Positions 45,018 through 54,710 are shown, counted from the stretch's first letter. The stretch is DNA of 64,000 nucleotides from Rhizobium viscosum (GCF_014873945.1 NZ_JADBEC010000003.1:124001-188000), one strand, 5' to 3'. Made by a program: numbers and translations. The notes: generated from the sequence alone by a model not told the origin.

Positions 45018-46916
45018 ATGAAATTCGTTTTGAAAAGCGCGGTTTCCGCATTGGCATTTTCCTGCGTGATGGGCGCGGTTCCTGCGCATGCCTATACGCT
45101 GATGGACATGCTGCGCGGCGACCGGGCAAGAAGCGGCCAGAGCACGATCTTCATGGATCCTTCGGCTCCGGTTCGCGGCAATCCCGGCAATCGCAACGGC
45201 CTTGGCGGCGATATCGATCCGGAAGCCGCAATGCCGAAGGTTTCCAGCCCGCGCTACTACACCTACAAGGCTGAAACCTTGCTGCTCGTCGATACCGCGA
45301 AGTTTGCCGATCCTGTCATCACCGGCGCGGTCGCCGACGTCTCCGGCACGGCCACGACCGACGGTGCTCCGCAGCGCCACTTCCTGACGGAAGCCAAGGT
45401 TCGCGCCAATGCCGATGTCGCCAAAGCCCTGCAGGCCTATTACGGTGACGGCAAGAACCCGCTCATCTGGGTGTCCGGCGAGGGCGTCAATGAGCACGGC
45501 AAGGCAGCCCTCAGCGTGCTCGCCGATGCGGCAAGCGTCGGCCTCGACCCGGCCGATTATGCCGTCTCCGAGCCGACAATCGATCCGGCCAATCCGGATC
45601 CTGATGTCCGCGACCGGGCGCTGACGCAGTTCGAACTGGCGCTTTCCTCCAAGGTTCTCGCTTATGTGCAAGACACGACGCGCGGCCGCGTCGACCCGAA
45701 CAAGCTTTCCGGCTACCACGACTTTCAGCGCAAGGTCGTCAGGCTCGATCCGGTGCTGAAGCTTTCCCGCATGAGCCCTGACGTCGCTGCCTATCTCTCC
45801 AGCCGCAACCCTGATGGCACGCAGTTCCAGGCGCTGAAGGCCGAACTTGCCAAGCTGCGTGCGGCCGACGGCGGCAATGAAGAGCGGATCACGATTTCGC
45901 TCACTTCCCTGCTGCGCCCAGGCGACAGCTCGCCGGAAGTGGCCAACATCGTCAAGGCGATCCAGAAGAATGGTTCGGAAGAGCTGAAGACCGCGCATGC
46001 GACAACATTTGCAGCGTACACGGGCGGCAGCGATTATTCGCCGGAGATCGTGTCACTGGTCGAGGACTTCCAGAAGGAACATGGTCTGAAGCCCGATGGC
46101 GTGATCGGCCAGGCGACCGTGCGCACCATGACCGGCGGCGACACCAACGGCTCCAAGATCGACAAGCTCGTCGTCGCCATGGAGCAGGCCCGCTGGCTGC
46201 CTGACGATCTCGGCCCACGCTATGTGATGATCAACCAGCCGGCCTTCATGGCCTATTACTATAACGACTCCAAACAGCAGCTTGCGATGCGCACCGTCGT
46301 CGGCGGCAAGAACAACCAGACCTATTTCTTCAACGACGAGATCGAGACGGTGGAGTTCAACCCGTTCTGGGGCGTGCCGCAATCGATCATCATCAACGAA
46401 ATGCTGCCGAAGCTGCGCGCCGACCCGAACTATCTGGATCAGATGGGCTACGAGGTCGAAGTCGGCGGCCATGCCGTTCCGTCCTCCAGCGTCGATTGGT
46501 ACGGCTCGACGCAGAACATCTCGGTCCGCCAGCCGCCGAGCAGCGACAATGCGCTGGGCGAACTGAAGATCCTGTTCCCGAACAGCCATGCCATCTACAT
46601 GCACGACACGCCCTCGAAGAGCTTCTTCAAGCGTGACATGCGTGCGCTCAGCCACGGCTGCGTGCGCCTTGCAGACCCACGCGCCATGGCGGCCGCCGTT
46701 CTCGGCACCACTGTCGACGATGTCGCCAAACAGATCGCCACCGGCCAGAACCACGCCGTGAAGGTACCGCAGAAGATCCCGGTCTATGTGTCCTATTTCA
46801 CCGCCTGGCCGAACAAGGATGGCGTGATCGAGTATTTCGATGATGTGTACGGTCGGGATGCCTATGTGGAAAAGGCGTTCGATGTGACGACCAAGTCGCG
46901 TGAGGCCCAGATCTGA
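45018..46916 (+). CDS. L,D-transpeptidase (YcbB/LdtD-type)
   Basis: 632 aa from the ATG at 45018, where the signal peptide MKFVLKSAVSALAFSCVMGA begins; an ATG at 44994 adds 8 residues. Order: scaffold domain (ALQAYYGDGKNPLIWVSGEG, typical of YcbB), a PG_binding_1 segment (IVSLVEDFQKEHGLKPDGVI), and YkuD catalytic domain with HDTPSKSFFKRDMRALSHGC, nucleophile Cys548 and His546 in SHGCVRL. Makes 3-3 peptidoglycan cross-links in the periplasm; such enzymes shape polar growth in Rhizobiales. Confidence 0.92.
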   Translation: MKFVLKSAVSALAFSCVMGAVPAHAYTLMDMLRGDRARSGQSTIFMDPSAPVRGNPGNRNGLGGDIDPEAAMPKVSSPRYYTYKAETLLLVDTAKFADPVITGAVADVSGTATTDGAPQRHFLTEAKVRANADVAKALQAYYGDGKNPLIWVSGEGVNEHGKAALSVLADAASVGLDPADYAVSEPTIDPANPDPDVRDRALTQFELALSSKVLAYVQDTTRGRVDPNKLSGYHDFQRKVVRLDPVLKLSRMSPDVAAYLSSRNPDGTQFQALKAELAKLRAADGGNEERITISLTSLLRPGDSSPEVANIVKAIQKNGSEELKTAHATTFAAYTGGSDYSPEIVSLVEDFQKEHGLKPDGVIGQATVRTMTGGDTNGSKIDKLVVAMEQARWLPDDLGPRYVMINQPAFMAYYYNDSKQQLAMRTVVGGKNNQTYFFNDEIETVEFNPFWGVPQSIIINEMLPKLRADPNYLDQMGYEVEVGGHAVPSSSVDWYGSTQNISVRQPPSSDNALGELKILFPNSHAIYMHDTPSKSFFKRDMRALSHGCVRLADPRAMAAAVLGTTVDDVAKQIATGQNHAVKVPQKIPVYVSYFTAWPNKDGVIEYFDDVYGRDAYVEKAFDVTTKSREAQI

Positions 46917-46940
46917 CGTTGGCGTTTACAGAGTGTTTCG

Positions 46941-46967
46941 ACGGGCGGTCTTCGGGCCGCCCGTTTT
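46941..46967 (+). terminator. terminator of the L,D-transpeptidase gene
   Basis: ACGGGCGG...CCGCCCGT (46941-46964) followed by TTTTCG; 8-base stem, loop TCTTCGGG, 24 bases after the stop. Confidence 0.8.
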
Positions 46968-47001
46968 CGTTTGGGGGGTAGATCAAATACCGAGAGGGCA
47001 T

Positions 47002-47197
47002 GCCGTGGGGGACACCCCCCTCTGGCCTGCCGGCCATCTCCCCCACAGGTGGGGAGATTGGCTGGGGGCGCCGGTTTCCCCAAACAATTGACGTCACAAG
47101 CTGCGCGACGTCAATGATGTGCGAAGGTCAAGCCTCTGGCCGATCTCCACCCTTGTGGGGGAGATGGCCGGCAGGCCAGAGGGGGGTGTCCCACGGC
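47002..47197. repeat. large intergenic inverted-repeat element
   Basis: Left arm 47002-47062 and right arm 47137-47197 are inverted copies, nearly perfect over the outer 44 bases (left CTCTGGCCTGCCGGCCATCT at 47020-47039; right its complement) apart from a 2-base gap. Inside is a second perfect dyad ATTGACGTC (47087-47095) / GACGTCAAT (47107-47115). Looks like a mobile non-coding rhizobial element. It fills the gap between the transpeptidase and gph ends. Confidence 0.8.
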
Positions 47198-47229
47198 ACG
47201 CCGGTAGATGATATGGAACAGCGCCGTCC

Positions 47230-47946
47230 TTACACCGCAACCTTCGTTGCAGAATCCCGCAACAAATCTTCCACCAATTCCACCGTCAACTCATCGAAAT
47301 GCGTGATGATCACATCTGGGTCGAGGCTCGAAACCGGCACATCCGAATAGCCGAAGGGCACGGCGATGGAGGGCACGGCGGCATTCTTCGCCACCGCAAT
47401 GTCATTGATACTGTCGCCGATCATCACCGAGCGGGAAACATCCCCACCGGCGCGTTCGATCGTGCCGGTCAGATGCCGTGCGTCCGGCTTGCGGTGTTCG
47501 AACGTATCGCCGCCGGTAATGGCATCGAAATAATGCGTCAGGCCGAGCTTCTCGAGCAGACTGGTCGCCAAGCCTTCCAGCTTGTTGGTGCAGACGGCGA
47601 GGCGATAGCCCGACGCCTTCAGGCGATCCATGGCGGCGACGAGGCCAGGGTAGGGCTCGGTATGACCCGGCATGTTTGCACTATAATGGGCGACGAAGCG
47701 CTCGACGAGCGGGGCAAGTTCCTCCGACGAGATCGGCCGGCCTTGCAGTTTGCAGGCACGCTCGATCATCACGCGGGCGCCCTGGCCGACGAGATGCGTG
47801 AGATCGTCATAGGTAACGGGCTCGAGATCAAGCGCTGCGATCGTGTAGTTCAGGCTTTCGACCAGATCGACATGGGTGTCGAGCAGCGTGCCGTCGAGAT
47901 CGAAGACTATAAGGGCTTGGCCGGCATTTTCGGGAGCGGGGGTCAA
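47230..47946 (-). CDS. gph: phosphoglycolate phosphatase
   Basis: 238 aa. TTG start with GAGG 8 bases upstream. HAD motifs: LIVFDLDGTLLDTHVDLVES (motif I), VCTNK (II), HRKPDARHLTGTI (III Lys) and VMIGDSINDIAVAKNA (IV). Cap domain is the Gph/PGP helical type. Dephosphorylates 2-phosphoglycolate. Divergent from rpiA. Confidence 0.92.
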   Translation of the reverse strand: MTPAPENAGQALIVFDLDGTLLDTHVDLVESLNYTIAALDLEPVTYDDLTHLVGQGARVMIERACKLQGRPISSEELAPLVERFVAHYSANMPGHTEPYPGLVAAMDRLKASGYRLAVCTNKLEGLATSLLEKLGLTHYFDAITGGDTFEHRKPDARHLTGTIERAGGDVSRSVMIGDSINDIAVAKNAAVPSIAVPFGYSDVPVSSLDPDVIITHFDELTVELVEDLLRDSATKVAV

Positions 47947-48140
47947 AGTGATGCCTCTTTGCAGGGTAGGATTTTCAGGGAGTAGGCGATGAACCGGCGA
48001 AAAGCAACGCTGGGACGGCAGACGGAAAAGTCGCAGCCGAAACGCGTGGCTTTCAATCGCAGGACGATGATTTTGGCTTTCGTTTGCAATACGAGCCGTG
48101 TAAACAGCACATCCAACGCAATATCAGGAGCTGGCGGCGC

Positions 48141-48839
48141 ATGGATGCCCGCGAAATGAAGATCAAGGCCGCCGAGGCAGCACTCGTCCATGTTGAGTAC
48201 GGCATGCGCCTCGGAATCGGGACGGGAAGCACGGCGGAGGAATTCGTCCGTCTGCTCGCCGAAAGGGTTGCAGCCGGTTTCAAGGTCGAGGGCGTTCCGA
48301 CGTCCGAGCGCACCGCGCGGCTCTGCGTCGAACTCGGCGTTCCCCTGAAATCGCTGGATGAGCTGCCACAACTGGATCTCACCATCGACGGCGCCGACGA
48401 AGTCGATGCAGGCTTGCGGCTCATCAAGGGAGGCGGCGGTGCGCTGCTGCGCGAAAAGATCGTCGCTGCAGCCTCGACGCGGATGATCGTCATTGCCGAC
48501 GAGAGCAAGCTGGTCGAGACGCTCGGCGCTTTCGCATTACCGATCGAGGTCAATCCCTTTGGCCTCGTTTCGACGCGCATGGCGATCGAAAGGACGGCCT
48601 CGCGCCTTGGTCTCTCCGGCGAACTGACGCTGCGTCAGTCCGGCGACGGAGAGTTTACCACCGACGGCGGACACTACATCATCGATGCATCTTTTGGCCG
48701 CATTCCTGATGCAGAGGCGCTTTCGAGGGAACTGAATTCCATACCCGGTGTCGTGGAGCACGGGCTTTTCATCAACATGGCGGCGCTTGCGATCATTGCT
48801 GGTCCTGCAGGTGCCCGCACGCTGCAGGCAAACAGATAA
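48141..48839 (+). CDS. rpiA: ribose-5-phosphate isomerase A
   Basis: 232 aa from the ATG at 48141. RpiA signatures: MRLGIGTGSTAEEFVRLLAE phosphate loop, LDLTIDGADEVDAGLRLIKG and GGGALLREKIVA with the catalytic Glu/Lys. Interconverts ribose-5-P and ribulose-5-P (pentose phosphate pathway). Followed after 17 bases by the DUF2059 gene. Confidence 0.95.
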   Translation: MDAREMKIKAAEAALVHVEYGMRLGIGTGSTAEEFVRLLAERVAAGFKVEGVPTSERTARLCVELGVPLKSLDELPQLDLTIDGADEVDAGLRLIKGGGGALLREKIVAAASTRMIVIADESKLVETLGAFALPIEVNPFGLVSTRMAIERTASRLGLSGELTLRQSGDGEFTTDGGHYIIDASFGRIPDAEALSRELNSIPGVVEHGLFINMAALAIIAGPAGARTLQANR

Positions 48840-48856
48840 CAGGAGCATAGAAACTC

Positions 48857-49429
48857 ATGATGAACATTGCAGGTCTTGGCCGTCTTGCCGCTGCGACCAT
48901 CGTTCTTTCCGGGCTTGCCTTCGGCTCTGCCGCAAGAGCGCAGGAAGTTTCCGAAGAGCAGCTGAAGGCTGCCCGCGCAGCCATGGATGCCATCGGCGCA
49001 ACCACCCAGTATGACAACATCCTGCCGGGTCTGGCCGAGCGGCTGAAGGCCGGCCTCATCCAGGATTCGCCGAACTATCAGGACGTGATCACGGCGACCG
49101 TCGACAGCCAGGCTCTGGCTCTGGCACCGCGCCGCGCCGACCTCGAGAAGGAAGCGGCTCTAACCTATGCCAAGGCCTTCACGGTCGACGAGCTGAAGGC
49201 GATTGCCGATTTCTACAATTCCGACGTCGGCAAGAAACTGCTGCGCGACGGCCCGGTCGCCTCGCGCGAGACCGCCAAGGCTGCCGATATCTGGGCGCAG
49301 GGCATTTCCCGCGATCTGGAAAAGCAGAGCAATGCCGAGCTTTCCAAGGTCATCAAGGCTCCGCCGCCGGCAACCGACAGCCCGGCGAACCCGGCTCCGG
49401 CCGCTGCACCGGCACCCGCCAAGCCGTAA
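48857..49429 (+). CDS. DUF2059 secreted protein
   Basis: 190 aa. Signal peptide to AARA-QE. DUF2059 core EALALTYAKAFTVDELKAIA, DFYNSDVGKKLLRDGPVASR; Pro/Ala-rich tail. Periplasmic, function unknown. Sits between rpiA and gor as in other Rhizobium genomes; ends at a strong terminator. Confidence 0.9.
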   Translation: MMNIAGLGRLAAATIVLSGLAFGSAARAQEVSEEQLKAARAAMDAIGATTQYDNILPGLAERLKAGLIQDSPNYQDVITATVDSQALALAPRRADLEKEAALTYAKAFTVDELKAIADFYNSDVGKKLLRDGPVASRETAKAADIWAQGISRDLEKQSNAELSKVIKAPPPATDSPANPAPAAAPAPAKP

Positions 49430-49449
49430 GGCCGCCTCCACCTTTCGCA

Positions 49450-49480
49450 AAAGCCCGGCTTCGTCCGGGCTTTTGTTTTT
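49450..49480 (+). terminator. terminator after the DUF2059 gene
   Basis: AAAGCCCGG (49450-49458), loop CTTCGT, CCGGGCTTT (49465-49473), then TTGTTTTT. Perfect 9-base stem, 20 bases after the DUF2059 stop. Confidence 0.9.
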
Positions 49481-49537
49481 CTATAGCTCACTCCTATATG
49501 TGAACCACCCATCCAGCGATTCCCTCCGGAGATCATC

Positions 49538-50923
49538 ATGCCATCCTACGACTACGACCTCTTCGTCATCGGCGGCGGTTCGGGCGGCGTGCGCAGCGCG
49601 CGCGTTGCAGCCTCGCTCGGCAAGAAGGTGGCGATCGCCGAGGAATATCGCTATGGCGGCACCTGCGTGATCCGCGGCTGCGTGCCGAAGAAGCTTTTCG
49701 TCTATGCCTCGCAATTCCACGAGCATTTCGAGGATGCGGCCGGCTTCGGCTGGACGGTTGGCGAAAGCTCGTTCGACTGGAAGAAGCTGATCGCGGCCAA
49801 GGACGTTGAGATTTCGCGACTGGAGGGGCTCTACAAGAAGGGGCTTGCCGGCGCCAATGCCGAGATCCTGGAGACGCGCGCCGAACTCGTCGATGCACAC
49901 ACGGTCAAGCTCCTGAAGACCGGCGAAACGGTGACGGCCAGGACCATTGTGATTGCGACCGGCGGCAGACCGAATCCGCATGAGGCGCTGCCCGGTCACG
50001 AGCTCTGCATTTCCTCCAATGAGGCCTTCCATCTGGAAGAGCTGCCGAAATCCATCCTGATTGCAGGCGGCGGTTATATCGCTGTCGAATTCGCCAATAT
50101 CTTCCACGGGCTTGGCGTCGAGACGACGCTGATCTATCGCGGCACCGAAATCCTCTCGCGCTTCGACGAGGATCTGCGGCGCGGGCTGCATGAGGCGATG
50201 GCCGCCAAGGGCATCCGCATCCTCTGCCAGGATGTGATGCAGCATGTCTCGAAGGGTGAAAACGGTCTCGTCATCGAGACGCTGAAAAACGGCACGCTCA
50301 ATGCTGGTGTCGTCATGCTGGCGCTCGGCCGCGATCCGAATACGAAGGGGCTCGGGCTCGAACAGGCGGGTGTTGCGCTGAACGAGCGCGGCGCCATCAT
50401 CGTCGACGATTTTTCGCGTACCAATGTCGAGAACATCTATGCACTTGGCGACGTCACCGACCGGGTACAGCTGACGCCTGTGGCGATCCATGAGGCCATG
50501 TGCTTCATCGAGACGGAGTACAAGAACAATCCGACCAAGCCGGACTACGACCTGATCCCGACGGCCGTCTTCTCGCAGCCGGAGATCGGCACGGTCGGCC
50601 TTTCCGAGGAAGAGGCAGCCAAGCGCTACAAGGAGCTGGAAGTCTACCGCGCCCAGTTCCGGCCGCTGAAGGCCACACTTTCGGGCCGGGCCGAAAAGAT
50701 GATCATGAAGCTGATCGTCGATGCCGCAAGCCGCAAGGTTGTCGGCGCCCATATTCTCGGCCACGACGCCGGCGAAATGGCGCAGATCCTCGGCATCACG
50801 CTGAAGGCCGGCTGCACCAAGGACGATTTCGACCGCACCATGGCGCTGCACCCGACGGCCGCCGAAGAGCTGGTGACCATGTATGCGCCGAGCTACCGTA
50901 TCCGCGACGGGAAGCGAGTCTAA
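49538..50923 (+). CDS. gor: glutathione-disulfide reductase
   Basis: 461 aa, GGAG 6 bases before the ATG. FAD motif VIGGGSGGVRSARVAASLGK; redox disulfide Cys43/Cys48 in GGTCVIRGCVPKK; NADPH motif IAGGGYIAVEFANIFHGLGV with downstream Arg; C-terminal HPTAAEELVTM catalytic His-Glu. Reduces glutathione disulfide with NADPH. Its stop is 7 bases from the end of a convergent gene. Confidence 0.95.
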   Translation: MPSYDYDLFVIGGGSGGVRSARVAASLGKKVAIAEEYRYGGTCVIRGCVPKKLFVYASQFHEHFEDAAGFGWTVGESSFDWKKLIAAKDVEISRLEGLYKKGLAGANAEILETRAELVDAHTVKLLKTGETVTARTIVIATGGRPNPHEALPGHELCISSNEAFHLEELPKSILIAGGGYIAVEFANIFHGLGVETTLIYRGTEILSRFDEDLRRGLHEAMAAKGIRILCQDVMQHVSKGENGLVIETLKNGTLNAGVVMLALGRDPNTKGLGLEQAGVALNERGAIIVDDFSRTNVENIYALGDVTDRVQLTPVAIHEAMCFIETEYKNNPTKPDYDLIPTAVFSQPEIGTVGLSEEEAAKRYKELEVYRAQFRPLKATLSGRAEKMIMKLIVDAASRKVVGAHILGHDAGEMAQILGITLKAGCTKDDFDRTMALHPTAAEELVTMYAPSYRIRDGKRV

Positions 50924-50930
50924 GCAAACC

Positions 50931-52214
50931 TTAACTGGTAATGCGCGGCGCGCGGATGACCTTCAGGAACAGCGCTTTCATAGCGTCGGCAATGCCTTCG
51001 GTCGGCGACACCTCGAAATAGAGACCGGGGGAGGCGCAGGCGGCCATGCGCGAGGGTATCTCGCTCTGGAAGGGCCTGATCCAGTCATTGTACCAGTTGT
51101 TGCTCGGCAGTGGCAGGTAGGTGGTGTAGAGCACGGCGATCTTGACGCCACGATCCTTCAGTGGCTTGCAGAAAGATGTATCGATCGGCTCCTGGCAGCG
51201 GCCGCCGGTCGTCTTCTTGGTGCATGTCGAGGGCTTGTAGCTGTCGCCGACACCATCCGATACGAAGAACAGGATCTTTTCCGGACTGATATTCGACGTT
51301 CCGTCGCCGGCCGGGTCGATGATCGTATTCATCTGCGTCATGGCGCTGTCGAAGCTGGTGAGCTGGTCCTGATTGTAGTTCTGCTTGGGAATGGTCATCA
51401 GATCGACGGCGTCGGTATAGTTCTTCACCGCCGTCAGATCCGAGGTGAGGCTCGATATCGTCGTCAGCTTGGCATCCTCGGCCTTGGTGCCGAAGGTGTA
51501 GACGCCCATGCGGAACTGGTCGGCGCTGACGCGCTCGGTCTTGGCCGTATCGGTCAGCGCCTGGGTTGCCTTGCGCACGACGTCGATGCGCATGGCGACA
51601 CCGAGGTCCTTGGCAATCGTATAATTGTTGACGCTCTTGTCCATCTGGTGGCAGGCAAAGGCACAGCCGGTCTTGGCCTCCATCTTGGAAACATCGGTCG
51701 GGGTCGCGGCGACGCCCATCGACGGCGTATTGTCGAGCAGGATGTAGAAATCCATGAAGGAGGCGGTCTGATATTCCGCCGTCGCCGTGCCCGATATGGT
51801 GATCGAGTCCTGGCCGAGGACATGCATGAAGGTGGTGGGCACGGAGGCGCTGAAGGTGACCGTCGAATTGAGCTTGTTGGCGGTCTTGGTGACGTCGATG
51901 CTGAGCTCTACCGGCACCGGGGTCAGTTCACCGGACATCTGTGAGAAGAAGATATTGCGCGCATCCGTCTTGGCAACGGTGATGGTGCCGTTGCCCTGCA
52001 TGGTCATGGCGGCTATCACCGCATCCGATTTTTCGGAAACGGCGCCGACGGCTGCGGCATCAGCGGCGGCATAGAGCTGGGTACGCAGGCTCAGCGCATG
52101 GGCATAGTCCAGCGCCAGACCGGCAGAGCCGACCAGCGGCACCATCAGCAATGCCGTCATGATGCCGAAATTGCCGGACCGGTCCGAAAGGAAAGCGGAC
52201 GAAAGGATACCCAT
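50931..52214 (-). CDS. TadG-like pilus/surface protein with vWA domain
   Basis: 427 aa from the ATG at 52214. N-terminal TadE/TadG-like helix (GNFGIMTALLMVPLVGSAGL) then a von Willebrand A domain from about 155: FYILLDNTPSMGVAA (MIDAS DxTxS in place of DxSxS) and KILFFVSDGVGDSYKP. Cys-rich loops in CAFACHQM and CTKKTTGGRCQEPIDTSFC. Membrane-anchored with extracytoplasmic vWA; role in Tad-type pilus or surface assembly inferred. Confidence 0.85.
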   Translation of the reverse strand: MGILSSAFLSDRSGNFGIMTALLMVPLVGSAGLALDYAHALSLRTQLYAAADAAAVGAVSEKSDAVIAAMTMQGNGTITVAKTDARNIFFSQMSGELTPVPVELSIDVTKTANKLNSTVTFSASVPTTFMHVLGQDSITISGTATAEYQTASFMDFYILLDNTPSMGVAATPTDVSKMEAKTGCAFACHQMDKSVNNYTIAKDLGVAMRIDVVRKATQALTDTAKTERVSADQFRMGVYTFGTKAEDAKLTTISSLTSDLTAVKNYTDAVDLMTIPKQNYNQDQLTSFDSAMTQMNTIIDPAGDGTSNISPEKILFFVSDGVGDSYKPSTCTKKTTGGRCQEPIDTSFCKPLKDRGVKIAVLYTTYLPLPSNNWYNDWIRPFQSEIPSRMAACASPGLYFEVSPTEGIADAMKALFLKVIRAPRITS

Positions 52215-52386
52215 GCTCAACCCCTATATTATTAGGGTCTTCTGTACATTTGAAATCTAAATTAGCTGGAAAATAGCATGGTATATATCGCCTTAACGCC
52301 AGTTTCGATGCGCTACTAGGCAAGGGGAGCCGAAAGGTTTATAAGCCGCCGCATTCTTTAACGGGCAGGCATTCGGGGTAAACCGG

Positions 52387-53781
52387 ATGGGGAAGCAGAT
52401 GAGCGACATGGCACAGAATTGGACCCCGAGCAGCTGGCGGAGCAAGCCAATCCAGCAGGTTCCGGAATATCCCGACGCGGCCGCGCTGGCGGCAACGGAA
52501 GCCGTGCTTGCCACCTATCCGCCGCTCGTTTTTGCCGGTGAAGCCCGCCGCCTGAAGAGCGCGCTTGCCAATGTGGCCGAAGGCAACGCCTTCCTGCTGC
52601 AGGGCGGCGACTGCGCCGAGAGCTTCCTGGAGCATGGCGCCGACAATATCAGAGACTTCTTCCGCGCCTTCCTGCAGATGGCGGTCGTGCTGACTTTTGG
52701 CGCCCAGCTGCCGGTCGTGAAGGTCGGTCGCATCGCCGGCCAGTTCGCCAAGCCGCGTTCGGCACCGATGGAAACGCAGGATGGTGTCTCGCTGCCGAGC
52801 TATCGCGGCGATATCGTCAATGGTATCGAATTCACGCCGGAAGCCCGTATCCCGAGCCCGGAGCGCCAGCTCGACGCCTACCGCCAGTCGGCCGCAACCT
52901 TGAACCTGCTGCGCGCATTCGCGATGGGCGGCTATGCCAATCTCGACAACGTGCACAAGTGGATGCTCGGCTTCGTCAAAGACAGCCCGCAGGGCGAACG
53001 CTACCGCAAGCTTGCCGACCGCATCAGCGAAACCATGGATTTCATGAAGGCGATCGGCATTACCTCGGAAAACAATCCGAGCCTGCGCGAGACCGATTTC
53101 TTCACCAGCCACGAGGCGCTGCTGCTTGGCTATGAAGAGGCGTTGACCCGTGTCGACTCCACCTCGGGCGACTGGTACGCGACGTCGGGTCACATGATCT
53201 GGATCGGCGACCGTACCCGCCAGCTCGACCATGCGCATGTGGAATATTTCCGCGGCATAAAGAACCCGATCGGCCTGAAATGCGGCCCGTCGCTGCAGCC
53301 CGACAACCTGATCGAGCTGATCGACGCGCTGAACCCGGCCAACGAAGCCGGTCGCCTGACGCTGATCTGCCGCTTCGGCCATGACAAGGTGGCCGACAGC
53401 TTGCCGAAGCTCATCCGCGCCGTCGAGCGCGAGGGCAAGAAGGTCGTCTGGTCCTGCGACCCGATGCACGGCAACACGATCACCCTCAACAGCTACAAGA
53501 CGCGCCCCTTCGAGCGGATCCTGTCGGAAGTCGAAAGCTTCTTCCAGATCCATCGCGCCGAAGGCACGCACCCGGGCGGCATCCACATCGAGATGACCGG
53601 CAAGGACGTGACCGAATGCACCGGCGGCGCCCGCGCCGTGACGGCCGAGGACCTGCAGGACCGCTACCACACCCATTGCGACCCGCGCCTCAACGCCGAC
53701 CAGGCACTGGAGCTGGCATTCCTGCTGGCCGAGCGCATGAAGGGCGGGCGTGACGAGAAGCGGATGGCCGCAAGGGCCTGA
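52387..53781 (+). CDS. aroG: class II 3-deoxy-D-arabino-heptulosonate-7-phosphate synthase
   Basis: 464 aa; starts at 52387, 52399 or 52408 (MAQNW...) are possible. Plant-type DAHPS_2 motifs: MAQNWTPSSWRSKPIQQVPE, LLQGGDCAESF, GQFAKPRS, FFTSHEALLLGYEEALTR, DPMHGNT and EGTHPGGIHIEMTGKDVTEC. Condenses PEP and erythrose-4-P, entry to the shikimate pathway; no regulatory ACT domain. Symbol follows common usage in rhizobia. Confidence 0.94.
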   Translation: MGKQMSDMAQNWTPSSWRSKPIQQVPEYPDAAALAATEAVLATYPPLVFAGEARRLKSALANVAEGNAFLLQGGDCAESFLEHGADNIRDFFRAFLQMAVVLTFGAQLPVVKVGRIAGQFAKPRSAPMETQDGVSLPSYRGDIVNGIEFTPEARIPSPERQLDAYRQSAATLNLLRAFAMGGYANLDNVHKWMLGFVKDSPQGERYRKLADRISETMDFMKAIGITSENNPSLRETDFFTSHEALLLGYEEALTRVDSTSGDWYATSGHMIWIGDRTRQLDHAHVEYFRGIKNPIGLKCGPSLQPDNLIELIDALNPANEAGRLTLICRFGHDKVADSLPKLIRAVEREGKKVVWSCDPMHGNTITLNSYKTRPFERILSEVESFFQIHRAEGTHPGGIHIEMTGKDVTECTGGARAVTAEDLQDRYHTHCDPRLNADQALELAFLLAERMKGGRDEKRMAARA

Positions 53782-53808
53782 GGCGAGTAGCCGATAGAGT
53801 TTGAAAAG

Positions 53809-53832
53809 CCCGGCCTAGCGCCGGGTTTTTTT
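53809..53832 (+). terminator. terminator after DAHP synthase
   Basis: CCCGGC (53809-53814), loop CTAGC, GCCGGG (53820-53825), then seven T. Canonical, 27 bases after the stop. Confidence 0.9.
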
Positions 53833-53897
53833 GTGGAGCCGTATGCATTGCCATTCTCGTTCCCGTGACAAGCACACTGATGAGGGAGGCAAGAGCA

Positions 53898-54710
53898 TTA
53901 CCGCAATTGAACATGAAGATGGTCGTCGTGACGCGCAGCGCGACATCCCTGAAACCGCACATGCTCGTCGGTGATGCCGAGCGCATTTTTCAGATGCGGT
54001 TCAAGAAATACCTTCTCCACTCCGAAACGGCTCACGCCCTCGGTGGTAAGCCAATTCACCGCCTCCACCATCCGCTGCTTCTGAAGCCGATAGGCATGAA
54101 ACAGCGGCTGGAGAATGTCGAGGTCCCAACGCCCCGTCAGCCAGTCATTCCGCCCCCTGCATGGCTGCTCATCACTATTGGCGGGCTGTTCGAATGCGAA
54201 ATAGCCGATTGGGGAGCGGGTGACACCATCAAGGAAATTGCCGCTGGAATCCTCGTAATAATAGGCGAAGTCGAGCTTCCTGCCATCAGTATGCGACAAA
54301 TGCGGCAATAGCGGAAAGCCGGCCAGGAAGGGGAAATTGGCATCCAGTGCGATCGTTGTCGTGCCGGGGAGTTGCCTGTCCATGTTGTCGGCAAGGGCAT
54401 GGGCCAGATCGCGCACTGCAGGCGTGACATAATTTCGATTGAGGGCGCAGTAGATCGGTGAACGGACGACAAGCTTGTCTGCAGCGTCTGCCAGACAGGA
54501 CAGGGGAACACGCCCAAAGATCGGCGCAATGATGCTGGTGACAATCGTCAGGCTGGTATAGACGAGCAGGAAGATTGCAAGCTTCGGCGCAAATCTACGC
54601 ACGCCCCAGAGACGTGCAACCGCAATGCCCACAAGATAAGCGACACCGCCGATCTGGGTGAGCAGGGTCAGAAATACGACGATTGCGAAGCGAAAGCCGA
54701 AACGAAGCAT
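53898..54710 (-). CDS. membrane protein with LAS-type metallopeptidase-like motifs
   Basis: 270 aa. Two N-terminal helices (RFAIVVFLTLLTQIGGVAYL and LAIFLLVYTSLTIVTSIIAP). The soluble part has SHTDGRKLDFAYY (His140-x6-Asp147) and ends RHDDHLHVQLR (His264-x-His266), matching the H-x6-D and H-x-H zinc ligands of LAS peptidases such as MepA, whose terminus reads GHDAHFHIRL. No family was otherwise recognised; hence a candidate membrane-anchored peptidoglycan endopeptidase (inference). Confidence 0.7.
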   Translation of the reverse strand: MLRFGFRFAIVVFLTLLTQIGGVAYLVGIAVARLWGVRRFAPKLAIFLLVYTSLTIVTSIIAPIFGRVPLSCLADAADKLVVRSPIYCALNRNYVTPAVRDLAHALADNMDRQLPGTTTIALDANFPFLAGFPLLPHLSHTDGRKLDFAYYYEDSSGNFLDGVTRSPIGYFAFEQPANSDEQPCRGRNDWLTGRWDLDILQPLFHAYRLQKQRMVEAVNWLTTEGVSRFGVEKVFLEPHLKNALGITDEHVRFQGCRAARHDDHLHVQLR

